Below, in pieces: positions 1 through 11,454 of a stretch of 64,000 nt of DNA (position 1 is its first letter; the number at the start of each line of letters is the position of its first letter). The stretch is from NCBI GenBank assembly GCA_019454045.1, contig SKCR01007816.1, forward strand, positions 372,001-436,000, given 5' to 3'. Both the position numbers and the translations under genes were made by a program. This DNA comes from Zanthoxylum bungeanum (Eukaryota; Streptophyta; Magnoliopsida; Sapindales; Rutaceae). Below the pieces are notes generated by a model. The model saw nothing but the letters and a program-made list of their open reading frames with translations. It was not told the origin of the DNA and ran no database searches.

Positions 1-3000
1 AGCAATAACCCGCATTTGTTGTTTATTCGGTAACAGTACCTTGCTTGGAATATTTCCAGCTCACTGTTCCGTTATTCAAACTTTGTAGTACCGTTTGTGA
101 CTTATAGTCGTTTTATTGGTTTAGGAAACTTGCAGTAGTGATCCCAGTCACTTCAAGTTCTCCTTCTCCACAGATTAAGACAACATCATTTGTTCTCTAA
201 GATACTAATGGATGTTCTTAACATCAATCCAGTGACTATCACTTGGATTGGCCTGTTTGTGAATCCATATGCTCAAAGCGTATGAGACACCAGGTCGCGT
301 ACATTTTACAATGTACAATTTCTCGGAGAGTTTTTTGAAAGTCAATCTTTCACCGATTGTTTTTATGGGAATATCATTTCCAAGAAATGACATATTATCA
401 TTATTATATAGGACATTTATTGACAGTGTGCTCCCACTAATCCTCTTATATACACAAGAATCATTTTCGTTTTGAATTAAATCATAAACTATTATGATTA
501 CATCAAAACGATAATTCCAAGAACCTATGCTTGCATCAATCCAAACATGGATCGAACAACCTACAAACCTTGTTTGCTAGTTTTAGTATGAAAAAACCGA
601 CAAGATGTTTTAAACATCTTCCAAAAGGTTTCCTTTTCATGAAATCAATTTTCCTGTTAAGCTGTCATATTTCATAAATGAAACACGCAGCTTTAGCAAG
701 CATTATCCAAATGGATTTACCGTGGCAACAGGTAAAAGGTTTCGTTGTAATCAACACAATGTTGATAACGATACCTTTTCGCTACAAGTCTAGCTTAGTA
801 CGTTGGTATGTTGCCTTCCATGTATGTCTTCCTTGAAGACTCATATAGTTCCAATAGGCACAATGCCTTGTGGTACATCAACTAGTATCCAAACTTGTTG
901 ATATACATGGAATTCATTTCGAATTCATGGCATTTTGCCATGATTAGGGAGTCGATACCTTGTATCACTTTCTCATACGTAGTCAGTTGGTATACCTCAA
1001 TAAGATTAACATCTTTATGAGATGAGATCAGAAACTCATACCCCAGGTTGTTTTCTGATTCTCTCTGACATACTCGGTTCTTGTGTATTCGAAGATTAAT
1101 GGTATAGTTTCATCCTTGATGAACTATTTATGTTCCATTAAGAAATCGGTGACTAGAATAGTATTACTCTAATTTTTCATCGAGTTTTACTATCCTCCCA
1201 CTTACCACTGCATATCGGTATTCCTCTTAGGAAAACTGCATGGCGAGCAACAATTAAAATTGTTCTCTTGTGAGATGTATAAGCACTATGCTTATGGTTT
1301 ACCTAGGATAACCTACAATTGGCACTTATCCAATTTGGGTTCTAGTTTGGTATCATCCAAACGTATGCCTAGCATCCCAAATATTCAGGATTGAGAAACC
1401 CAGTTTCTTTCCTGTTCATATCTAATATGAAGTCTGTCAAACAGATTTTTATGGAACCTTATTCAAAATAAGTTCTGCACTGTTAAGGCTTATCCGTTGA
1501 AGGAAATGGTAGCTCAGAGTAACTCATGATTAACCTTATCATGTCTAACAAAATTCGGTTACTCAGTTCGGATACACCGTCAAAATGACGTATTCCGGGA
1601 GGAGTCCTCTTTGAAAGAATACTATACTCTTTCAAGTATTTTAGAAACTTACTGCTTAAGTACTTTCATCATGGTCTAACCGTGACGATTTAATACTTTA
1701 GCTGACCTGTTTGTCTATTTCGTGTCGAAACTTATAAAAGTTTCTGATTTGTGTTCTTCAAAAGAAATACATAACCATAACGTGATGCCACATCCGTAAA
1801 GGTCACGAAATATTCATATCCATCTCTAGCCTAGCTAGACATGGGCCCACTTGCTTCACTATGAACTAGGGCTAACATATTGGTGGCATTTACACTTTTA
1901 CCAAGTAAAGGTGTTTTAGGCACATTGCCCAATAAACTAGATTCGTAGACTTTATTTGAATGGAATCAAATCAGTCCGAGTACCCACTCTTCAAAAGTGT
2001 GGATATACGAGTCATGTTTAATTGTGTCCCATACAACAATGCCATATTAAGTTTCTTCTGATCAAATCAGTTTGAGCTATTTGTTTGTCATGTTATACGT
2101 TCCAGATTTCATTTATATTCAAAATATAAATACTGTTATTCACATCTAATGTGTTTATCTCAATATCATCTTTATATAATAAAACACTTTAGTGTTCTAG
2201 AGTATAAAGGTTCACCCGCAGCGGGTTAAACACTGATATGGAGATAATTTCTCTAGTCAAACTAGTTACATCATAACAATTTCCTAATTTAAGTACATAC
2301 CCGAATGCAGTCCCTAAAGTTAGGTATCTACGGTTAAAACAGCGACTTTCGTCCCGTTTCTAATTCACAGATTAATCTCTATTGAAGTCAGTATCATGTT
2401 CATAACAGATTCTGAACATCAATACATATATTTTATGTATCACACTAAGTATTTAAAATCCAATTTTAATACTAGTAGTGAACATAATCTTGACAAACAT
2501 ATTTGAAGTCAGAGCCTTGCCCGTCTTCAATTCATTCATGTCTGCTTTGTCCAAACGGCAGTCACGCTTTCGCAATCCCGTTTGCCACATTTAGGCAGAC
2601 ATTTTGGGATATGTCATTTATCTTCCTAGAAGATTATAATGATTTTGCCTTTGCCCTTTTCACATTCCAGTAGCCTTTGGCCAAGCCTCGGGTTTCTAGA
2701 ATATCGAAGTAAGGTGCGTCTTGCGCTACTTGCCTTATTGCAAAGTTTGACTTTATCTCCTTGAGAATAGTCATTAACTCTCCAAGAGTTATTAATTGCA
2801 ATTTAGTACTTCTAAAATCTAAGCATAGATTCATGAAGATCCTTCAATTTCATTATCATACTTTAAGGATCTAATCCTTAGTTCTGATTCAGAAATTAAG
2901 ATGTCTACTAAGACAAGCTTAATGGATTAAGCACTAAAGTTATCATTACATAAATCTTCCAAAGATTATTCTCTACTATTTGCTTAACTCTGGGCTTAGG

Positions 3001-3155
3001 CCTAATATGTTATTTTATCAAATAAAGTAATTTATTAGTTTCCAGGACCATCCTGAAATTATTCCCAATTTGAAAATTAAACCATTTAAATACATTTTCC
3101 CTAGGATTATGTTTTAAATGTCAATCTTTCAATTTTATCTTGATTCTAATAGTCC
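1..3155 (-). pseudogene. Decayed copia gag-pol of element C
   Basis: Polyprotein remnant in the order gag (near 3155) to RNase H (near 1), recognised by base-level similarity to the better preserved frames of element A. A 66-codon frame at 2634-2834 keeps a Gag piece with LGELM and NVKRAKAKS. A 62-codon frame at 205-393 fuses an RT fragment (GNDIP) to an RNase H-side fragment (VSYALS) because the intervening DNA is deleted. The zinc-knuckle region near 2540-2610 has lost its spacing, and the RT active-site region near 400-415 reads as an Asn-rich string instead of YVDD. Not translatable. Confidence 0.85.
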
Positions 3156-5563
3156 AACTATTTAATCAACGATTTCGGTACTATTTATTATAATGATTAC
3201 AATAGTCCAACTATTTAATCAACTATAATTTAATAGATTAAAATCAATTATATTGATTACTATAATCCAATTGTAAAATCAACTATAAATGAATAGTTTG
3301 AATATAGTCCAACTATTTATTAAAAACAACATTTAAATATTAGTCCACCTAACATTTAATTTATATGACGAATGATATTTGATTTGAGCGCGTATGGCAA
3401 GTAATTAAATGAGTATTGCAAATTCAATTCTTGCCTCCCACTATTTTTCGGTGAGCCTCTAACCCTCTGTCGAGTACTCGGGAAACCGTGTTTCCTAGTG
3501 GGCTAGGATCCCGTTAAATATCACACAATATTGACTTTGGCCAACAAATTGTATGATAATTAACTAGGTAGATCTCTAAGATCAATTGGATCCAATCCAA
3601 TTTCTAGATCCAGTAGGGGGACATCCAAGTCCGAAACATATATCTTATATATGCCAATACATCCAATGTATTACCTAACCTTTTTCCTCTGAATCAATTA
3701 AGCATTGGCTTTGGCACAACAAACTTAGTGATCCAAGTTAAGCGTGACCCATTGACCATGGAAAACTTCGTAATCAATGTCGATGGACAAGAAGTGGTCT
3801 TGACTTTGGCCAACAAACCACAACTTGGACAAGACACTGATATGGAACAAAGCTCTCGTGACCATGGAAAACTTCGTAATCAATGTCGATGGACAAGAAG
3901 TGGTCTTGACTTTGGCCAACAAACCACAACTTGGACAAGACACTGATATGGAACAAAGCTCTCGTGATTCAAACACATCCTCGACGGACAAAGGCCTTGA
4001 CTTTGGCCAACAAGCCAATGCCAGTCTTGGATCTTGAGTAAGAATCACTCAATGGAAGGAAAAACGCTTAATATTTTGTGAGGGTTTTTCAAGTGCAAAT
4101 TGGCAACCAATTTATTATCTTTGTTAAGGTCTCATCATCATACACTCTTAAGCATGCATTCTAAATACATAATAAAGCGCGTATAAATAAAGTAATAATG
4201 ATATGCGGATGGATACTTTACACAATGATCCTAGATCAAATCTCTCAATTTCTCTCTCCCGCTAGCACAAGTATTAACTTCTTCCTGTTACACTACATTT
4301 CTAAAGAAACCTCATTTACATTGAGGGGAATAAGTGAGAAGAGAATACAAAGAATAATGAGGTAATAAGGCTGGACACGCAGGTCCAATTAATAAATCAA
4401 ATTTATTACAACAATTTCTAAAATTGTCCCACCCATCTAATATCCATCCGATATACATTATTCATGCATCGCAACCATGTATTCACACAAGCATGTTATC
4501 AATCAATCTAATCAAATTAATTAATCTGATAATTAGTGATCATCCAATGTTCAAACAACGATTTGATTTTGCTCGAGTCAAACTCGTTTTGCGAATAAGT
4601 ACTTAAAGTACGAATTCTTGAATTAAATTAAACTACAAAATTAAATCCAATTCAATTTGTATTTAATACTAATTCGCTATTTAATTCGAAATTAAATAAT
4701 ACACTTTATTTAACGAACCTTTACGACTTAAATTCCAAATTTAATCGCTACGGGTCTCAAAGCCCGATTAACGTCCAACGTCAATTTAATTAAAGTCCAA
4801 TGGGCTTTTAATTAATTTCTTAAGGCGTGAACTTTTGGTCAACTCAGGTCGAACCCAATAACCAAAGTCCAATCCGGGAGTTACCCCATAAGCCCAGAAA
4901 TCAATTTAGGCCCAATTAAACTTTAAAGGTCCATTAGTCACATTTGGGCTTTATGGAAGCGGTTTTGGGCCTAATTGGATCAAACCAATTTTGCCTAAAC
5001 CCATCTTGGTACAACCAAGCCCAATAAGCCCAATAACAACATTACAAGCCCAAATCCAATTTTAAGGCCCAATATAATTAAATTACAAAAATTCCAAATT
5101 CCCAATTTAATTACACAAAGTGTATAACATAATTAATTACCCAATTAACATTTCTAAAACATCAATTATCCTAATTAATCATGCTTATCAATATTAAATC
5201 ATGTCCAACATAATTTAACAAAAATCAAACCCAATATACATGCTCAAAGTCTCGGCAATATAGGGATTTTCATATCAATTCCGAATTCAATCCAATTAAA
5301 TCCAAATTAACATTAAATCCACATTTCCAATTGATTCAAGTCATCCAATGATCAAAAATCACCAAGATCAAATAGGGCATCAAACTCTCGGCCAAGCAAG
5401 GAGATTTGGGGAAAAATGTTCCAAACACAATTTAATCAAATTGATCCAATCAATCTTCAATTAAACATGTATTAAACATACTCAAACATCCAATTTATTC
5501 AAATCATGCTCAAATACAATTTACCCAAATTTTAAGCCATAATCTATTTTCATGCTTAACCAT
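3156..5563 (-). other. Long leader of element C between PBS and gag
   Basis: About 2.4 kb of AT-rich sequence without a usable ORF. It holds four copies of the 17-mer TTGACTTTGGCCAACAA (3531, 3800, 3906, 3997), one of them created by a tandem duplication. It also holds spaced palindromes of the ATTTAATT type around CCA, and GGCCCAAT-type motifs between 4850 and 5060. Leaders of known Ty1/copia elements are usually far shorter, so the length is notable. Function unknown. Confidence 0.7.
3754..3965. repeat. 106-bp tandem duplication in leader of C
   Basis: Two nearly identical adjacent copies with a period of 106 bp (3754-3859 and 3860-3965), each starting TGACCATGG/GTGACCATGG and ending before GATTC or the next copy. 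The other family members have one copy at this position, so the duplication is private to C. Confidence 0.9.
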
Positions 5564-5576
5564 GCTCTGATACCAT
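5564..5576 (-). other. Primer-binding site of element C
   Basis: On the minus strand the LTR end is followed by ATGGTATCAGAGC, complementary to the 3' end of plant initiator tRNA-Met, the usual primer for plant copia elements. It fixes the element's orientation as minus. Confidence 0.9.
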
Positions 5577-7643
5577 TTTTGGAGATCTCTAAGTCCCGAG
5601 GATCGAATATAAAGCATAAAACACATGTGCGAATACAACGAGGGAGTTGCGGAATACTCACATCGATCGGTTGAGCGACGCGCAAGGCAACAAAAATTAT
5701 TTTCTGCCTTCATGGACTGCTCGGCAGTGGCAGTGAAACAGCTAACTATTTTCAGCCATTGTTGCTCCTTGAACAAGCTCCAAGCTTCGTCAAACGATTC
5801 CAAGCTCATGGGTGGACTTCCCTATCACCTTCGCATGATCCCGGAGTGTGCTAGCACTCCCGATTTTGCCACAAAATCATGACTTTTGCTTCCCATTTTT
5901 CCTCATTGGCTTTCGGCAGTGACTGCCAAACCAGAAGAAGAAATGGCCCTTGTGGGCGTGAGAGAGATGAAGAGAATGGAGCGAGAGAGTTGGTTTGGTT
6001 GTGTACAAAAGGTGTATCTAATACACACTTTAATTAATCAAAATGATTTACCATTTTCGTTTTCCAAAAAATTCAAATGGCATTAAAGTTTGCCAACAAC
6101 CAAAATCAACTCCCTTCAATCATGAATAGTGACTGGTGTCAATCACTCAAAGTGAATGACATCCATCACTTGATTGACTAATGATGTGACGCTAGATGCG
6201 ACTAACGATTTGACGCTTGATTTGACTTGCATGCCGCACTCGAATTCGAAATGCGAATGCGCTCGCAAACAATCCCGGGCTCGGGTTCGCTAATTCCAAA
6301 TTAACGAATTTTCTGTTGCGACGCAATTAAATGATTATGCCTAGCGAAATCACTATTCACGTCGCTAACGAATTAATTCTAAATTAACTCGTTCTCCCGA
6401 ATTAAAATCTAATTTTAATTCCACGTTGAAAACCAATTTCGTTTAATATATCGAATATATTAATTTATCGATTAATTCCAAATTAATCGTTATCTCTCTT
6501 TAAATGATATTTTATCCCAGATAAAATATCTCCGCAATTAATCCCATATTAATTTTCTCTCTCATCTAATTAATCCCAGATTAATTAAAAGTGCGAGTCA
6601 TACGTCATCGATGAATCTTCGGGAAGCGACCCATGAGATCCCCGGATATGTTGGCAGTAAATTCGGTCTTCAGACTATCCGAACATGTAAGTACCTAGCA
6701 CTACGTTTGTACCGATTTACAAGACAAGGTTGGCTTCTAGCAAAGCGCCTTGCCTACCCAATTCTCTAGAAATATCCTTACAGGAATAAAGGATCTATAT
6801 CAAGCATAGTATATGTAGTATTGCGTATTTCGATCCAGTATCGGATGATCACATGCAAGGCCTGGGGCTGGTACAGTTTCTGCCCCGTACGAAGCATATA
6901 TCGGATGACGAGCAACTAGTCTCTTTATTATCGGATAATCATGACCAAGTCATATTATCCCAACAGTTGCAACCTCTTTAGAGAACCAGTTCTGTATCCC
7001 TACGCGATCATTAACTCCATATGACTAGAGTGACACTTCCGTCTTGACATCACACCCAACACACTACGATTCTCGATATACCCAGAAGAGGCGTACACAG
7101 AAACCGGTTAAAGTCGTGGATGACCAAAACCAAAGTATATTGATTGTCGTAAGTATTAGCGGTGCAAGTCTCAGGTTAAGACCAAATACACCTACCCTGA
7201 TTTCGGACTTCCATAGACACATAGTCATACACCAATGGAATTCCGAGGGGGTCTATCCAGAGCGAAGCTGTTTCCCGTACCATCGGTGAAACACAACCTC
7301 CTATTACACTTGCATGAGTATTCTATACCCAAATATATGAGAACTATGTCGTTGTGCCCTCACAACGCGCACAACTGTAATACTAGTCTTTTACGTATTT
7401 ATCGATGTCCAATCTCGATAATACTCTGACTAAGGATATTTAATGATTTATCCTTCGTGGATTGATACTGTCTCATATCATTCTCAATCCAGGAACAAAT
7501 CATAAGGACCTCCTATCATTTATACATCTTGGTGATCTAATCACAAATGATAAGAGTGCAATCTCCTTTGTCATATAGTTAATTTGTACAACAACACCAT
7601 GATCTGTACAAATAGTGACGCTATGGGTCATAATTGTCCAACA
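5577..7643 (-). repeat. 5' LTR of element C
   Basis: About 2.07 kb, homologous to all other LTRs of the family. The right end (CATAATTGTCCAACA) is the conserved U3 end; the left end abuts the PBS. It contains the palindrome block (about 6286-6596) and the conserved GTGAATCTTCGGGAAGCGAC segment near 6612. The terminal dinucleotide at the left is TT rather than TG, a point lesion. Confidence 0.9.
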
Positions 7644-8510
7644 CATTTATATAGGGAACTTCTTGATTTTGGTTTGACCAATCTGAGAGAAGTACAAGTG
7701 GTATAGGCCATCGTGTAAGCCCAAAGATTTAGGCTAGAAATATGAGGTCGGGAGATACGAGATCTCTTTTTCGTGCTAGCAAATGAGAAAGGCTTGATAT
7801 AAAAAGCCGATAATGCGTGTGCCCAATTATGTGAGGCTATAATAAGAAAATGGTGTGAGGCTCTTTATCGGTGCAAGTAATGGGAATAAACCTTGATGGA
7901 CTATACCTTCAAAAATGATACGAGTAAACAGATATAGTTGTTCTCATAATGGGAATAATAACGTGAACCAAAGGCTCATAGGAGAGCTATAGCAAAAGTA
8001 GTCGAACATATATGTGATAGAACCATAACCTTTGAGAGCCTCATAACTGTAAGTAAAAAGCGACCGCCATTGTGTTGGCATTGAGATGGAGAGTTCATCA
8101 TGTTGGGAATAACTTGATAGGCTACATATAAAGATGAAATGACATACGAGTAAAGTGTCGAGTGCAACAGTAGCACTTGACTAACAACGAGAAACATTCA
8201 AGGGTGGCTCAAAAAGGTAAAAAATGGTCGTATGTTAACTTTGAAAAATCATAATGATGAAGTGCGATCGCGAGTAACCTAAGATAAGTTTGAGAATGTC
8301 GATTACATTCGTTAAGATAAAAAAATTGATAAATTTGGTCATGAAATGTTGGAAAATATTATAACAAGTGAGCTTTATGGTATGTTGATATAATGTCTAT
8401 TGAAATGGTAGCAAGAGTGTTATAAGAGATTTTGATACGATATCAACGAGATAATGGAAGAATACTTTGAGCTAAATGCGGACGTCATCTTTAACGGGTT
8501 GGAGAAACTT
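7644..8510. other. Unassigned DNA between element C and a small hAT element
   Basis: I see no gene or recognisable element. Loosely repeated phrases (GTGAGGCT, GAGGCTC, TGGGAATAA near 7830-7960 and 8030-8110) suggest old repetitive DNA. It is one side of the ancestral locus that continues at 9337-9900 and, after element D, at 19916. Confidence 0.4.
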
Positions 8511-8518
8511 GGTGTAGC

Positions 8519-9328
8519 TAGACCCGGCCAAGGTTCCGGTTCGGAACCGGAACCGAACCGATTGGAACCGGAAGGTTCCGGTTCCAACCGGTTCCGGTTC
8601 CGGTTCCGGAACCGAACCGGAACCTGACCGGTTCGGTTAGGGTTCTTACCCTGACCGAACCGGTTGGAACCGCTGGAACCGAACGGTTCCAGCGGTTCCA
8701 ACGGTTCCAACCGGAACCGTACGGTTCCGGTTGGAACCGGAAGTAAAAAAAAAAAAAAAAAGTTTTTTTCTTGGAACCTTACGGTTCCACAAGTAAATCT
8801 CAATTTTTTTAATTAATAATAATGACTTAATGAGGTTTAAAATTGCAATACTAAAACATGAATGTCCACATCCTTTTTATAACCAACTCTTGGTTATTGG
8901 CTTCTTTATATAAGCGATGTGGGACACAATAGCCAAGTAACAAATATCCCACATCGCTTATATAAAGAAAGCACTAGCCAAGAGTTGGCTATAAAAAAAG
9001 ATTATATGTTAAAAGAATTTTATAAAAAAAGGATTCTATAAAAATGACGTGATAGTATGAAAAAACATTACGATTATAGAATTTTTTTTATTTTTAAAAT
9101 TTATTATTAAAAAAAAAAAAAAAAAAAAAAAACCGGAAGGGGAACCGTAAACCGAACCGGAACCGACCGGTTCGGTTCCGGTTCGGTTTACGGTTCCGGT
9201 TCCACTTAAGTGTGGAACCGGAACCGAACCGGAATTAACCGGTTCGATTCCGGTTCCACACTTGTGGAACCGTGAACCGGCCGGTTCGGTTCGGTTCCGA
9301 ACCGGAACCGAACCGGCGGCCAGGTCTA
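8519..9328. mobile_element. Non-autonomous hAT element (MITE-like), 810 bp
   Basis: Seen: a perfect 8-bp target duplication GGTGTAGC (8511-8518 and 9329-9336) flanking termini TAGACCCGGCC and GGCCAGGTCTA, an inverted repeat with one mismatch. The 8-bp duplication is the hAT superfamily signature. The subterminal regions (8528-8744 and 9133-9318) are dense arrays of GGTTCC/AACCGG motifs, a plausible set of transposase-binding sites. The interior is AT-rich with poly-A/T runs (about 8743-8768 and 9108-9132) and holds a separate inverted repeat at 8883-8988. There is no transposase, so it would need one in trans. Pro/Gly/Ser-rich frames here only translate the repeats. Confidence 0.9.
8883..8988. 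repeat. Inverted repeat with two divergent USE-like motifs
   Basis: Arms of about 42 bp (8883-8924 and 8947-8988) with a few mismatches and a loop of about 22 bp, inside the hAT element. Each arm carries an 11-mer matching the plant snRNA upstream sequence element RTCCCACATCG (minus strand 8915-8925; plus strand 8946-8956), immediately followed by a TATATAA-like TATA motif. In true snRNA genes the USE and TATA are separated by roughly two or three helical turns, so the spacing here is not canonical. Confidence 0.75.
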
Positions 9329-9336
9329 GGTGTAGC

Positions 9337-9895
9337 ATCAGTGGCTCATATGAGAGAGAGATACAGAGTGTCAGAAAGTGGAATGAAAGTCATATTGAGG
9401 CTACCAATTATGAGATAATACCCTTAAATGGGTTAGTGAAACATGTGTAGTAGTTATAAATACTCGGACTCACATATTGTCAGGTGCACATGTATCAATA
9501 AGATATTTGAGACTAGGCGAATGATTGAGTGAGTAACAATCATGTTGGCGAAGAAAGCAGGTTCATTTTGTTAATGACTTAGCTTGAACTCTGGAGGACA
9601 TGTAGCATGCGAACTAGCTAGAACTCGAATAGTTCTTTTGATGGTAGCCTTGTTAGCAATAGAGATGTCCCTGAGATAAATTATATTGGCTTGTGGTCGA
9701 GTACATAAGTGAAAGTATGATGAGAATACTTGAGAAATGGTTTCTCATAGACAACAAGAACTTATTTGTTGAGTAATTAATCTTAGCATGGGCCCCAATG
9801 CTAGTATGTGAGTTCTAGCTACTAGCCTATGGGACCTTATGATGGTTGCTTGTTGGCGGAAACTTGAGGATGAGATGGACAAATGTCTAAAACAA
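9337..9895. other. Unassigned DNA left of element D
   Basis: No ORF, RNA gene or element boundary recognised. It continues the locus interrupted by the small hAT element and by element D. The last five bases before D (9896-9900, GTATC) are D's target site. Confidence 0.4.
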
Positions 9896-10915
9896 GTATC
9901 CGTTGGATAATATGACCCATAGCGTCACTATTTGTACAGATCATGGTGTTGTTGTACAAATTAACTATGTAACAAGGAAATTGCACTCTCATCATTTGTG
10001 ATTAGATCACCATAGATATATAAATGAAGAGAGGTCCCTATGATTAGTTCCTGGATTGAGAATGATATGAGACAGTATCAGTCCACGAAGGATTAATCAT
10101 TAAATATCCCTAGCCGGAGTATTATCGAGATAGGACATCGATAATGCGGAATAGGCTAGTATTGCACTTGTGCGCGTTGTGAGGGCACAACGACATAGTT
10201 CTCATATATATAAGTATTGGATACTTATGCAAGTGCGATAGGAGGTTGTGTTTCACCGATGGTACGGGAAACAGCTTCGCTCTGGATAGACCCTTCGGAA
10301 TCCCATTGGTATTATGACTATGTGTCTATGGGAGGCCGAAATCAAGGTAGGTGTGTATAGTCTTAACCTGAGACTTGCATCGCTAATACTTACGATAATC
10401 GATAGACTTTGGTCTTGGTGGTACAGGGCTTTAACCGGTTCTGTGTACACCACTTCTGGGTTTATCAGAGAGTCGTAGTGTATTGGGTGTGATGTCAAGA
10501 CGGAAGTATCACTTCAGTCATAGTGGAGATGATGTCACGCAGGATACGGTATTAGTGCTCTTAAGTGTTGCGCAACCATCGGGATGATATGACTAGGTCA
10601 TGCATATCCGATTATAGAGACTAGTTACCAGACATCCGACATGTGCTTCGGACGGGGCAGACACTTATCCAGCCCCAGCCCTAGCACGTGACTATCTGAT
10701 ACTGGGCCGATATACACAATACTTGGTATACTACGCTTGATACAGATCTATATATTCCTGTAAGAATATTTCTAGAGAATTGGGTAGGCATGGCGCTTTG
10801 CTAGAAGCCAACCTTGTCTTCGGATAGTCCGACGAGCGTATTTACTGCCAACATATCCGGAGATCTCATGGGTCGGTTCCTGAAGATTCACCGATGACGT
10901 ATGACTCGCAGTTTT

Positions 10916-11212
10916 ATTAATCTGGGATTAATATAATGAGAGAGAAAATTAATCTGGGATTAATTACGGAGATATTTTATCTCGGATAAAATATCGTTAA
11001 AGAGAGAGAACGATTAATTTGGAATTAATCGATAAATTAATATATTCGATATATTATAACGAAATTAGATTTCGACGCGGAATTGAAATTAGATTTTAAT
11101 TCGGGCGAACGAATTAATTTAGAATTAATTCGTTAGCGACGTGAATAGTGAATTCGCTAGGCGTAATCATTTAATTACGACGCGACGAAAATTCGTTAAT
11201 TTGGAATTAATG
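10916..11212. promoter_or_regulatory. Palindrome block in LTR (3-nt spacer dyads)
   Basis: Consecutive palindromes with a 3-nt centre: ATTAATC arms around TGG (10916-10932, 10948-10964); GATATTTTATC arms around TCG (10971-10995); CGATTAATT around TGG (11011-11031); TAATATAT around TCG (11038-11056); GAAAT around TAG (11061-11073); GAATTGAAAT around TAG, one mismatch (11080-11102); AACGAATTAATT around TAG (11108-11134); a TTCGTTAATT-type copy around TGG ending near 11212. It sits upstream of the candidate TATA box, that is in U3. The regulatory role is inferred. Confidence 0.7.
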
Positions 11213-11446
11213 AACCCAAGCCCGGGATTGTTTGCGAGCGTATTCGCATTTCGAATTCGAGTGCGGCACGCAAGTCAAATCAAGCGTCAAAATCGCAAGT
11301 CACATCAAGCGTCAAATCACATGTCACTTTGAGTGATGTGACATTTGAGTGATTGATGTGAATTGATTTGAGGTGATAGACAAACATTTAATGCTTTGCT
11401 TTTTGAAATAGAAAAAGTAAATGGTTTATTAAATATTTTTGGAAAT

Positions 11447-11454
11447 TATATAAA
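11447..11454 (+). promoter_or_regulatory. Candidate LTR TATA box (element D)
   Basis: TATATAAA in an AT-rich stretch followed about 30-130 bp downstream by a pyrimidine-rich segment. The same motif is at 19410-19417 in the 3' LTR. Position in the LTR (about 1.55 kb from its start) would give an R-U5 of about 0.45 kb. Other members of the family lack an equally clear motif. Confidence 0.45.

Larger units (their letters stand above)
1..7643 (-). mobile_element. Ty1/copia element C, truncated by window start
   Basis: Seen: reading leftwards on the minus strand, an LTR (7643 to 5577), an initiator-Met-type primer-binding site, a long AT-rich leader, and decayed gag-pol running to base 1. By alignment to element B, the missing 3' LTR should end only about 0.3 kb left of the window. 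The coding part has no long ORF and shares the RT/RNase H deletion of B, D and E (junction near 298-318). The terminal TG of the LTR at 5577 has become TT. No TSD can be checked because one end is absent. Confidence 0.9.

Noticed and set aside
3725..4048. Overlapping frames on both strands in the leader of C, repeated in B (54169-54525)
   Set aside because: Created by the 106-bp duplication and the 17-mer repeats. The equivalents in E and D are broken, there is no family-wide frame conservation, and both strands are equally open.
6600..7440. Recurring short LTR frames (for example containing SIRSIVYYDPVSYVTCK or MSMEVRIRVGVFGLN at other copies)
   Set aside because: They recur because the LTRs are homologous, but start and stop positions change from copy to copy and no codon-level conservation is evident; probably not proteins.
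8883..8988. A real snRNA gene
   Set aside because: USE and TATA are adjacent rather than properly spaced, and no snRNA sequence follows on either side.
8420..9450. Frames with Pro/Glu/Ser/Asn/Arg repeats
   Set aside because: Translation of the GGTTCC/AACCGG arrays of the small hAT element.
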